Source of the DNA: Sporosarcina jiandibaonis
GTDB taxonomy: Bacteria; Bacillota; Bacilli; Bacillales_A; Planococcaceae
Direction of reading: 5' to 3'
DNA: 64,000 bases
NCBI RefSeq assembly: GCF_013184495.1
Contig: NZ_JAAOIY010000008.1
Span: 62,001 to 126,000 of the forward strand
The position numbers were made by a program, and so were the translations under genes. The notes under the pieces were generated by a model. That model was given only the letters and a program-made list of their open reading frames with translations. It was not told where the DNA came from and searched no databases. Positions 18,213 to 25,519 of this stretch are shown here, piece by piece (position 1 is the first letter of the stretch; every line of letters begins with the position of its first letter).

Positions 18213-19302
18213 CTAGAATTTCTTCGGTACTACGTGCTATCGTCAATTTAACTGTTTCATATTTGTACAAGTAATCTCCATCGGTTATAAAATACAATGC
18301 GCTTCCGTCTTGATGAATCCGGTGGTAAAAGATCGGCAGTTCTTTTTCATCAGCAATCTGAATGATTGATTTGAACGATTGGAGCGTGATCATTGTTTTT
18401 TCGTCGGAATTAATTTTTTGCGATACCGGGATGATTCGATTGCCGTATTTTTTATTGATTTTATCGACTTGTGTTGAAGATGATTTTTTACGGGAAACCA
18501 TTAAGATAGTGTAGAGATAAATTACTGATAGAAACGTCAATATCGATAAAATGGAACTGATTACTCGAACATGACTTAATGAAAGGCTGCTTCCAAAGAA
18601 ATTGAATGTATTCGTCAGGATTTCTGTCGAAACAAATGGTGCTACAGTATTAAACGATTTTTCACTTAACAATATCAATTCATCATTAGCTAATTGAAAG
18701 ACTAAACTCCCTAGTTCTGGAATGGACTCAGTTTTTCCGGCGTAGGAAATCGTTCCCTCGATGTTAGGAATAACTTCAATCGTATATTGGTCTGCTCTAA
18801 TTCCTGTTTCTTCTTCAACTTGGGCAATGAAAGTAGTAATTTCATTCAATTTAATTTGATAAGGTTTGTCAATAACTGCAAGCTCGGTTCCCGTTAAGTC
18901 GAATAATTGTTTAGATTCCAAAGGGAATACTCTGTTCCAAAGTCCGCCAGCATCAACAACTAGTTGAACTTCATGGGAACCTTTTATTGTAGATTCATGG
19001 TCCAATGACATTAAGGTTATTAAATGAAAAGGAATTGCCGTTGTGATTTTAGTGAAAATTGTATCCCCAACATCAATTGTTCCGCCCTTTGGATAAAGGA
19101 CATTACGAGTAATTGTCGCTTTGTAATCGTAGTTAGTTTCCAGATGTGCGATATTGTCATTGATTTCACTCGCGGTCGTTAATGGTTGTAATAAAGAGAG
19201 AATCATAACCCCCGCCGATATAACAAATAATAATAGCGAAGCATAAAATATAGCTTTTACATTAGTCTTCAACCAACTATTTAAAGGTGTATACGAGTCC
19301 AA
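18184..19302 (-). CDS. DUF5305-type bitopic membrane protein
   Basis: 372 residues from TTG 19302, with GGGGTGATAGG upstream. One membrane helix sits at about 16-40, a long extracytoplasmic beta-rich domain at 45-240 (NYDYKATITRNVLYPKGGTI; ITTAIPFHLITLM), a second helix at about 255-275 and a cytosolic tail. This is the layout of DUF5305 proteins, which occur beside archaeal-type signal peptidases and small secreted proteins. Its role is unknown; a scaffold or assembly factor for the exported proteins is my guess. It lies between the 19318-19725 gene and the kinase with no terminator between. Confidence 0.65.
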   Translation of the reverse strand: MDSYTPLNSWLKTNVKAIFYASLLLFVISAGVMILSLLQPLTTASEINDNIAHLETNYDYKATITRNVLYPKGGTIDVGDTIFTKITTAIPFHLITLMSLDHESTIKGSHEVQLVVDAGGLWNRVFPLESKQLFDLTGTELAVIDKPYQIKLNEITTFIAQVEEETGIRADQYTIEVIPNIEGTISYAGKTESIPELGSLVFQLANDELILLSEKSFNTVAPFVSTEILTNTFNFFGSSLSLSHVRVISSILSILTFLSVIYLYTILMVSRKKSSSTQVDKINKKYGNRIIPVSQKINSDEKTMITLQSFKSIIQIADEKELPIFYHRIHQDGSALYFITDGDYLYKYETVKLTIARSTEEILDGDEAYAKG

Positions 19303-19317
19303 TTCCTATCACCCCAA

Positions 19318-19725
19318 TTATTTATTCTCTTGTAAATTTGGTATTGTAGACTTTACGATAGCGCTGCCACCATTCCAGTGGGTTTTCACTTCTATAACCT
19401 TGCCGGTCAACTCTTTTGGATCAGCGGTAATATTCAATTCTCGACTACTTCCTGGTGTAAGGGAAAATGGAACATTTACATTAATTATGTCGTTCTTTGT
19501 TTCACTCATTAATTCAACATTTTCCACTACGATGGTTCGATTAGTGTTATTACGAATCTCAAACTTTTTACCGTTCGTGTAGGAAATTGCAATAAGTGCA
19601 TTCGATTCGGTGGTAACAGACAGAGTTGCTTCATTTTTTACTTTTGTGGTAGAAAAACTAGTGGAATGCACCACCAATAATGACATGAAAATAAAAATGA
19701 CGGACAACGAAACAATTAATCTCAA
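19318..19725 (-). CDS. Small exported protein, TasA/camelysin-like context
   Basis: I start it at TTG 19725 because AGGAGG (19733-19738) sits 7 bases upstream; an ATG at 19746 would put that site inside the gene. The product is 135 residues. A signal-type helix (LIVSLSVIFIFMSLLVV) is followed by a beta-rich domain with many Thr, Asn and Val and no Cys (KKFEIRNNTNRTIVVENVEL). It resembles small secreted beta proteins served by SipW-like peptidases. It is the first gene after the c-di-GMP-II riboswitch and terminator, so it should be directly controlled by that leader. Function inferred from context only. Confidence 0.6.
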   Translation of the reverse strand: MRLIVSLSVIFIFMSLLVVHSTSFSTTKVKNEATLSVTTESNALIAISYTNGKKFEIRNNTNRTIVVENVELMSETKNDIINVNVPFSLTPGSSRELNITADPKELTGKVIEVKTHWNGGSAIVKSTIPNLQENK

Positions 19726-19741
19726 TAGTGCTCCTCCTATA

Positions 19742-19795
19742 TTCATAATAAAAGCCTAATTAACTTTAGACAGGATTGTCCAATGTTAATTAGGC
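19742..19795 (-). terminator. Riboswitch-linked intrinsic terminator
   Basis: On the minus strand GCCTAATTAAC and GTTAATTAGGC form a perfect 11-bp stem followed by TTTTATTAT. The first bases of the stem (GGCC, 19792-19795) are the last bases of the aptamer's conserved CCGGCC, so aptamer folding and terminator folding compete. This implies that ligand binding allows read-through (inference). Confidence 0.85.
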
Positions 19796-19862
19796 CGGTT
19801 GCACCAGTTACTCCATACGCCCAAGGTGCCCATATAAAGGACGTATTTCACAGTTTCCGATA
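19792..19862 (-). promoter_or_regulatory. Cyclic di-GMP-II riboswitch aptamer
   Basis: Read on the minus strand, the segment carries the class II c-di-GMP landmarks in order: GGAAAC, TGA, a P2 strand ATACGTCC, CTTTATATGGGCACCTTG, the partner GGGCGTAT, GGAGTAACT, and GGTGCAACCGGCC. ATACGTCC pairs with GGGCGTAT, while GGCACC pairs with GGTGC across it, giving the pseudoknot expected for this class. The order and conserved blocks (GGGCAC..TTG, GAGT.A, GTGCAACCG.CC) match the Clostridium acetobutylicum aptamer as I remember it. The outer P1 stem is weak beyond GG/CC. It stands before the exported-protein/DUF5305/two-component operon and after the terminator of the gene upstream. Confidence 0.9.
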
Positions 19863-20004
19863 ATATTATGCGACTATACGTACAGTATAACCATGCAATT
19901 GAGAATAATTCGTCAAATTGCGCGGTTGTTTAGGTTCTACTTTTGTGATAAAACCAAATATTTTGTCGTTTTGTCCTTAACTTTACTTATCTAGCAATCA
20001 AATC

Positions 20005-20040
20005 AAAGAAAAACAGCTCTAAGAATTCTCTTAGAACTGT
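20005..20040 (-). terminator. Terminator of the CalY/TasA-like gene
   Basis: On the minus strand CAGTTCTAAGA..TCTTAGAGCTG is followed by TTTTTC. It separates the 20065-20607 gene from the riboswitch-led operon, so the riboswitch belongs to its own transcript. The 150 bases between this and the aptamer must hold that promoter; none is obvious. Confidence 0.8.
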
Positions 20041-20064
20041 TGTGAAACTACAATTTTATTGGAA

Positions 20065-20607
20065 TTATTGAGCGCTAACTACAAGATTAGGAGCGAAATT
20101 ACCCAAGCTAGCATTGCTACCAACTACTACTTTTATATCAACTGAAACTTCGTGTCCGGCATTAGTTTTAAATGCGACAGGCAGTCCTGAGTGAGTATGG
20201 CCATTAATACTATTAATTTCAGTCCATCCACCTGTAGTTTTAACATACAACTTAACGCCAGCAGGTAAATTATTTTCTGTTTTAATCGTTACATTAACGA
20301 CGTTATCTGAGTTGTTAGCAACGGAAAACAATCCATTCCAAACATATTCGCTCTGCTTTTGAAGTCCATAAGTGCTGACCGGCATACTTGTTACGTTCCC
20401 TTTGTTAAAATCAATTTTTAATATGTCATTATCAATCGTTGCTGCTTTGTGTGATCCGGCTTTAAGTGCAAGAAGTGATGCATCAGTGCTCTTCACTGTC
20501 CCTGACATAGCACTTGTTACCGTAGCTGACGTATAAGACATTGCCGCCATAATGCTGGATAGTGCGAGTAGTAATACGACCATTAATAATCCTTTTTTCA
20601 TTTTCAT
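20065..20607 (-). CDS. Secreted TasA/camelysin (CalY)-like or DUF1102-type protein
   Basis: 180 residues. The N-terminus MKMKKGLLMVVLLLALSS is a signal helix followed by MAAMSYTSATVTSAMSG. The SYTSATV stretch is like the SipW-dependent signal region in which a Thr/Ser-rich strand follows the helix. The mature part is beta-rich, without Cys (LFSVANNSDNVVNVTIKTEN; VSVDIKVVVGSNASLG). AGGAGG lies 10 bases before ATG 20607. It is divergent from the SipW-like peptidase gene. By analogy with TasA/CalY it may form an extracellular fibre or matrix protein; exact family membership is uncertain. Confidence 0.65.
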   Translation of the reverse strand: MKMKKGLLMVVLLLALSSIMAAMSYTSATVTSAMSGTVKSTDASLLALKAGSHKAATIDNDILKIDFNKGNVTSMPVSTYGLQKQSEYVWNGLFSVANNSDNVVNVTIKTENNLPAGVKLYVKTTGGWTEINSINGHTHSGLPVAFKTNAGHEVSVDIKVVVGSNASLGNFAPNLVVSAQ

Positions 20608-20634
20608 TTCTAAATCTCCTCCTAAGTTGTTTTC

Positions 20635-20775
20635 GGCTGCTATGCCGTATTTGGAACTACCTTAAGTATAGGTGGGCTGCTATTTGCTATCCTCACTCTG
20701 AAGTGTGCAGTTTAGAAACTTTGGTTTACTTTTTACTTCTACTATTTATCCTCTCTTCTACTACTTTAGTTTACT
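20635..20775. repeat. Paired direct repeats in the divergent control region
   Basis: GGCTGCTAT occurs at 20635-20643 and 20675-20683 (40 bases apart). ACTTTGGTTTACT at 20718-20730 recurs as ACTTTAGTTTACT at 20763-20775 (45 bases apart), and ATACTAAT occurs twice just beyond, near 20782 and 20796. They fill the space between the divergent secreted-protein and peptidase genes and may be regulator sites; the LuxR-type regulator of this cluster is a candidate binder. Confidence 0.5.
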
Positions 20776-20866
20776 GTCGGTATACTAATTCTCCATACTA
20801 ATACCACTTTAGAGGGCTTATTCTTCCACGGAGATGTAATAAAATAGACGTGGGAGGAGTGATTGC

Positions 20867-21973
20867 ATGAAATTATTCACAAGAATATTAAATATCCTAT
20901 TAGCAATTGCTATTTTATGTACATTAATTGCAGCAGTTGGATCCGCAATTACAAAAGAACCCGTCTTATTAACCGTCATCCGCTCGAATAGTATGTCACC
21001 CGTTTGGGAACGGGGCGATATGGTCATCGTAAAAAATCTGAAAGAAAAAGATATTGTTCATAATAGAGATATTATATTTTTTGAAACCAAGAAGGGGAGC
21101 CTAGCCGAGAAGGGGTGGATAGCACACCGGGTGGTAGATGGGAATGTGGATACAGGCTTTATTACACAAGGGGACGCAAATAAAACAACAGATCAACAAG
21201 ACGGCTCTGGACCGATTGAACGGGAATGGATTGCAGGTAGGGCATTAACGATAGGAGAAAAACCTATAGTCATTCCTAAAATAGGGTACTTGTCATTATG
21301 GATGGAAGAATATCTAAGCAATTCATATCTATTACCTGTTTTCGCATTGATTCTTGCTGTACTTATCGGATTTGGGGAATTAAAATCTGGACAAAAACAA
21401 AAAACGAGAAAAAGTAAAGGAATTGAATTACAACTCATCTATGTAATGGGCGGATTAACGATAGCCATTATAATGGGGGCGACCATGCTTGCCTCGGGAC
21501 AAACATTAAACTTAATCTATGAAATCTCAGCACAAGGCAGAGGTGTTTTGATGGGAAGCGATGTTGGTATTTTGCAAGTTGGTGATGAGGTTACACAGCC
21601 ATTATCAGAACTTGAAAATGGAGCATTCATTCCGTTAATCGGTTCCATTACAACGAATGACAAGCAGATTGTGCCAAGCCATAAAAATATATATCTTTCA
21701 CAAGGCCAACAACTAGAAACAAACTTTACAGTAACCGCCCGAAAACCGGGTATGTACGAATCAACTATTCAAGTAGGCTTATTTTACCCATTCTTGCCAG
21801 CAACATTTATCTATTTTCTTTCAGAGAAAAGTTATTGGTTAGCTCTTATAGTGGTATCTTTCGTACCCGGATTGCCCTTAATCATATACCCGATGATTGA
21901 TGGGAAAATGAGAAGGGGGATCATGAAGTTTATTAGAAAAAAGAAAAGAAAACTACTGAGCAATTTACCGTGA
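20867..21973 (+). CDS. sipW: SipW-like (archaeal/ER-type) signal peptidase I with C-terminal extension
   Basis: 368 residues, far longer than B. subtilis SipW (about 190). A membrane helix at 8-28 precedes the catalytic domain. The nucleophile is S42 in IRSNSMSPVW, with H87 in GWIAHRVV replacing the bacterial Lys and D103 in TQGDANKTTDQ; this is the Ser-His-Asp arrangement of ER/archaeal enzymes. A second helix lies at about 154-172. The extra part holds another helix (IYVMGGLTIAIIMGATML), an extracytoplasmic beta domain (about 225-305), a final helix and a basic tail. GGGAGGAG precedes the ATG. It is divergent from the TasA-like gene and probably matures the small exported proteins here. Confidence 0.85.
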   Translation: MKLFTRILNILLAIAILCTLIAAVGSAITKEPVLLTVIRSNSMSPVWERGDMVIVKNLKEKDIVHNRDIIFFETKKGSLAEKGWIAHRVVDGNVDTGFITQGDANKTTDQQDGSGPIEREWIAGRALTIGEKPIVIPKIGYLSLWMEEYLSNSYLLPVFALILAVLIGFGELKSGQKQKTRKSKGIELQLIYVMGGLTIAIIMGATMLASGQTLNLIYEISAQGRGVLMGSDVGILQVGDEVTQPLSELENGAFIPLIGSITTNDKQIVPSHKNIYLSQGQQLETNFTVTARKPGMYESTIQVGLFYPFLPATFIYFLSEKSYWLALIVVSFVPGLPLIIYPMIDGKMRRGIMKFIRKKKRKLLSNLP

Positions 21974-22113
21974 TGTTAGAATATTACCGCCCTCGTTATA
22001 ATTGCTAGCGCGGTTTTTGATTAAAGTGAACTGTTTCCTATTTAATTGGCTTAACTCAAAGATTGCATTACAATGGGACAGATATGAGTTAATTAAAAGG
22101 AGCAATACCATCC

Positions 22114-22800
22114 ATGAAAATCCCAATTCTATATGAAGACAATCATTTACTCGTCGTAGAAAAACCTGTCAATATTCCTGTGCAAGGAGACGACAGTCGT
22201 GATAAAGATTTACTGACGCTATTAAAAGAAGATATAAAGGTTCGGTATAATAAACCAGGTAATGTTTACTTGGGACTTGTTCACCGTTTGGATCGTCCAG
22301 TAGGCGGTGTTATGGTGTTTGCAAAGACTTCAAAAGCTGCTTCGCGATTATCGGATGTCATACGGAAAAATGAACTTGAGCGGAAGTATTTAGCAGTAGT
22401 AAGAGGTGTTCCGAAGAAAAACAAGGCAAAGTTAGAGCATTATTTATATAAAGACACGAAGAAAAATAAAGTGCATGCTGTTTCCGCTAATCATAAAGAA
22501 GCGAAAAAAGCTGTTCTTGACTATGAAACAATCAGCAGTTCGGACCAGCTAAGCCTTGTATCGGTTCGTCTCCATACAGGCCGTTCCCATCAAATTCGCG
22601 TTCAATTATCCGAATCGGGAACTCCACTTTACGGCGATCAAAAATACGGCCAACATGTAAATCGGCCGGGACAACAAATCGCTTTATGGGCAAATGTGCT
22701 CGAATTTCCACATCCGACTACGAAAGAAATCATTCGAGTCGAATCACATCCGCCGAATGAGTATCCTTGGAATCTCTGGACAACTCATCAGATGAAATAA
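22114..22800 (+). CDS. RluA-family RNA pseudouridine synthase
   Basis: 228 residues with the RluA/RluD signature HRLDRPVGGVMVFAKT; D60 is the catalytic Asp. RKYLAVVRG and HTGRSHQIRVQLSESG are further family motifs. No S4 domain precedes it, as in the short RluA/YlmL-like branch. It isomerises uridine in rRNA or tRNA; the target base is not predictable. AAAAGGAG lies upstream. Single gene, ended by a bidirectional terminator. Confidence 0.88.
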   Translation: MKIPILYEDNHLLVVEKPVNIPVQGDDSRDKDLLTLLKEDIKVRYNKPGNVYLGLVHRLDRPVGGVMVFAKTSKAASRLSDVIRKNELERKYLAVVRGVPKKNKAKLEHYLYKDTKKNKVHAVSANHKEAKKAVLDYETISSSDQLSLVSVRLHTGRSHQIRVQLSESGTPLYGDQKYGQHVNRPGQQIALWANVLEFPHPTTKEIIRVESHPPNEYPWNLWTTHQMK

Positions 22801-22818
22801 ATCACAAAACATCAAAAT

Positions 22819-22868
22819 AATAGGCTGTTCCCGGACACTTAAAGGTGAATGGGGACAGCCTATTATCT
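22819..22868. terminator. Bidirectional terminator
   Basis: AATAGGCTGTTCCC pairs with GGGGACAGCCTATT between convergent genes. Confidence 0.75.
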
Positions 22869-22882
22869 TTAGTCAGATTCTG

Positions 22883-23692
22883 TTAAGCCTTTTGTTCGCT
22901 AAGATGTGCATCAAAGGCATCGATAATTTCAAGGAAGTGACTTGCTTCACGGAATACATGGTCAGCAAGAAGAGGGTGGATGATGCTTTTTATTCTACAT
23001 TCCTCGATTAACTCTCTAGCTGTTTTCTTGAAATCTCGTAACGACACAACAGACACGCGATTCTGATCAAGAAATTGATCGTAAAGCGGTTTTGTTTCTG
23101 ATTGCGGACGCATACTGTCTAAATCTTGTGCCTGGTAAAGAAGTTGGTCGAAATCATTGCTGAACTCGCGTGCTTGATCGACAAGTTTTCTTTCAGAAGG
23201 ATCTAACAAGTGGCCTATGAATTTTGAATGGTCCGCCATTATTTTTAAGAAGAATACATTTTCATCGATAATCGCATCGGCTAAAGGTTTTATCTTACCT
23301 TCATTCAATTCTCTTAAACGTTTAGCAAAATACGCTGCTTCTCGGCTAACATGGTCAACTAATAAAGGGAAGTTACTTCCATTAATTTGGCAATGCAAAA
23401 TCAGCCCGAGTACTTTTCTTTTGAATGCCCAAATAGAAACTGCTGCTTGATAAACTTGTATATTTAGATTTCTAATCACTTCAGGGTCTGTTCTTTCGTT
23501 ATATTCACTAACTTGTTCTTCAATCCGTTCAAATATTGCAATGTATTGATGTGCCTCTTGAATTAACTTTGTATCATCCGCGGTAAATCCGAGACTTAAA
23601 AAGAATGCGTGCTCTTTCATAATCCGTGACCAAAATCGAATTTCCTCCAACGATCGGGTTACAAATGTAGAAATCGAATGTTCACTCCCCAT
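22883..23692 (-). CDS. DUF2935 family protein
   Basis: 269 residues from ATG 23692 (GGTGA upstream); a TTG at 23752 would add 20 residues but lacks a ribosome binding site. The protein is all-helical with two copies of a four-helix unit: EEIRFWSRIMKEHAFFLSLG and HVSREAAYFAKRLREL in the first, ENVFFLKIMADHSKFIGHLL and DHVFREASHFLEIIDAF in the second. Repeated E..FW/H and HxxREA patterns suggest a buried metal site as in ferritin-like folds (inference). DUF2935 is common in Bacillota and has no established function. Confidence 0.75.
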   Translation of the reverse strand: MGSEHSISTFVTRSLEEIRFWSRIMKEHAFFLSLGFTADDTKLIQEAHQYIAIFERIEEQVSEYNERTDPEVIRNLNIQVYQAAVSIWAFKRKVLGLILHCQINGSNFPLLVDHVSREAAYFAKRLRELNEGKIKPLADAIIDENVFFLKIMADHSKFIGHLLDPSERKLVDQAREFSNDFDQLLYQAQDLDSMRPQSETKPLYDQFLDQNRVSVVSLRDFKKTARELIEECRIKSIIHPLLADHVFREASHFLEIIDAFDAHLSEQKA

Positions 23693-23805
23693 ATAGTATT
23701 CACCATACTTATAGTATTCGGAGTTTGATATATTGACACGATTTATGGTCAACCGACTTGTATAACTAGCAATGTCGCTAATTTATAACGAAAATGCTCT
23801 TGTAA

Positions 23806-24249
23806 ATCAGCAACGAGCATGAACCGAAGCTAATATCTTTTTTCTTTACGAATTGTCCAGATATTTGTCCCACGACAATGTGGGACTTAAAAGAGTTGCA
23901 AAATCTAATGCGAGAAAAAGGCATCGCAGATGACCGGTATATTGTCCTATCTGTCACATTGGACCCTGAATATGATACGGATGAGAGAATAAATCATTAT
24001 AAAGAGCTATTTGAAATTTCGAATCCGAACTGGTTATTTTTAAGAGGATCAATAGAAGAAACGAAAAAATTTACACGATATTTCAATTTCTACTATGAAA
24101 AAAATGAAGACGGTTTTGTCACTCACTCTACATCCATGTACATTGTCGATTCAAATGATTATATAAGAGCCCATCATGATATGGCTATAGGAAAGAAACG
24201 TGTCAATATTGAAGAGATTGCAAACCATCTGGAGTCGTTGATTAAATAA
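23806..24249 (+). pseudogene. SCO1/SenC copper chaperone, 5'-truncated
   Basis: The frame is open from 23806 and contains FFFTNCPDICPTTMWDLKEL, the copper-binding CxxxC of SCO1 proteins, then SVTLDPEYDTDERINHYKE and the copper-ligand His in GFVTHSTSMYIVD. The first ATG (23878) lies after the CxxxC, and an in-frame TAA at 23803-23805 precedes it. The signal peptide and first strands are therefore missing and no start codon can give a functional protein. SCO1 proteins deliver copper to cytochrome oxidase CuA outside the membrane. It is best read as a decayed copy. Confidence 0.75.
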
Positions 24250-24291
24250 TTCGGATTTATTTTCTCATTATTTTATTGGAGGATACCCATC

Positions 24292-24906
24292 ATGCAAGAA
24301 AAGGAACTCCCTGCATCATTTTCATCGCCTACAAGTGCTGTTTCATCGGAAGAAACGAGAGTTCTGACAGAATATATTCACCAGAAAAACCTTTTTAGAG
24401 TAACCACACAAGATGAAACACTTCGGAAGTCCCTGATGTTGTAACAGTTTTTTAAAATGAAGCGAAACCAACAAGTAGTCATTACTTCTGTCTGTAATGA
24501 AGAAGCAAATGTGATGACTGAGGGGAAAGTTTCTACGATTGGAAGGGACTTTGTCATGGTAACGAACTTGAAAAAGCGAATTTGGATTCCTTATGCAGCA
24601 ATTGAATCTGCAACAATCTCCTTTGGCTATCCCACTTACTCCGACTCCCAGCAACACTTTATCTATGACAATCAATTGCAGCAAAAACTTGTCCTTCAAT
24701 TTGGCGACACGGTAACCAAAAGGGAGGAACTCGTTCGACAGTTCTTTGAGGAATCGCTTCAAACAAATCTCCAAACATGGAAAGGCGTATGGGTAGAAGT
24801 TCGAACAAGTAAGAATTTTTATTTCGGAAAAATGAAGAAAACAACCAAAAAAGAACTTATTCTTACCTTTTTTAATAAAGAAGAGGAAATTCGATTGAGT
24901 GTGTAA
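24292..24906 (+). pseudogene. Unknown gene interrupted by an in-frame stop
   Basis: ATG 24292 has GGAGG upstream and opens a 50-codon frame that ends at TAA 24442-24444. The same frame reopens at once and runs to 24906 (149 residues from ATG 24457). Reading the TAA as a sense codon such as CAA gives a continuous 204-codon gene joined through SLML-x-QFFKMKRNQQ. The downstream ATG has no ribosome binding site. The C-terminal half has a small-barrel look (VMTEGKVSTIGRDFVMVTNLKKRIWIPYAAI). I do not recognise the family. A point nonsense mutation is the simplest explanation. Confidence 0.6.
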
Positions 24907-24969
24907 AAATGGTCTGAAATTCACTGTGTACTTGAACTATTCATTATTCAAGTCCACGGTTTTTATGTT

Positions 24970-25018
24970 TCGGGCGGACGGTGAGCCGCCTCGTTCGCTG
25001 AGGTCCCGACTTGCAAGC
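24970..25018. other. GC-rich nested inverted repeat of unknown nature
   Basis: The stretch is much richer in GC than its surroundings. GGCGG pairs with CCGCC around a short loop, enclosed by CGGG..CCCG. No coding frame with a start is evident. It may be a structured RNA, a repeat-element fragment or a remnant of transferred DNA. The rest of 24907-25126 holds only a terminator. Confidence 0.35.
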
Positions 25019-25038
25019 GAATTTGAAATAACTGTAAT

Positions 25039-25072
25039 CAAAAAAGCCATCTTCACTAGACGGCTTTTTTTA
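25039..25072 (+). terminator. Terminator
   Basis: AAAAAGCCATCT..AGACGGCTTTTTTT, one mismatch in the stem, long T-run. A-rich on the left, so it may work both ways. Confidence 0.65.
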
Positions 25073-25126
25073 TAGAAAATAATAGTCTAACTTGTCATAT
25101 ATATAGACTGGCAAAATAGCCTCCTA

Positions 25127-25456
25127 TCAAAAACAAACTAATTCAATCTTATCTATATCTTTAACCGAGATAATTGATGATTGTCCTTTTTCATGCGGTC
25201 TATCATCGCTGGGGTCCCCGCTAATAATCTCCACAAAATTGTATCCGACGAAGTTCAGGGTGCCTTGAATTTTATTTCCGTTATCCAACTTAAGAATAAC
25301 TTCATTCCAAAGCAGCCTGTAGGTAAGACTATTTTCGAGACCTTCTAACCTAATTGTAAATTCCGTATCGCAAAGGTCATTTCGACAATGAACTTGTTTG
25401 CACGGCGGACAGGTACAATGTTTAGTCTCGTGAATGTAATCCTTACGTGCCTCCAT
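25127..25456 (-). CDS. Cys-rich small protein, probable spore/mother-cell gene
   Basis: 109 residues from ATG 25456; GAGG lies within the preceding codons, so the upstream ATG (25468) is probably not the start. The N-terminal part is rich in Cys and His (HETKHCTCPPCKQVHCRNDLC), reminiscent of spore-coat proteins. The rest looks like an Sm-type barrel (NEVILKLDNGNKIQGTLNFV, SSIISVKDIDKIELV). A mother-cell-type promoter lies upstream. Function unknown. Confidence 0.6.
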   Translation of the reverse strand: MEARKDYIHETKHCTCPPCKQVHCRNDLCDTEFTIRLEGLENSLTYRLLWNEVILKLDNGNKIQGTLNFVGYNFVEIISGDPSDDRPHEKGQSSIISVKDIDKIELVCF

Positions 25457-25481
25457 GATTTTCCTCATTTCATTTTATTAC

Positions 25482-25510
25482 TAGTATATGAATGAAAAGA
25501 CAATCTATGG
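25482..25510 (-). promoter_or_regulatory. Candidate mother-cell (SigE/SigK) promoter
   Basis: On the minus strand CATATACTA (25482-25490) fits CATAnnnTA, with CCATAGA 13 bases upstream as a SigE-like -35. It lies about 26 bases before the ATG of the Cys-rich small protein. Pattern match only. Confidence 0.35.
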
Positions 25511-25519
25511 ACGCTGAAC

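Noticed and set aside
24343..24924. 193-residue minus-strand frame
   Set aside because: It is antisense to the interrupted plus-strand gene, has strongly biased Phe/Cys/Lys composition and no family signature or ribosome binding site.
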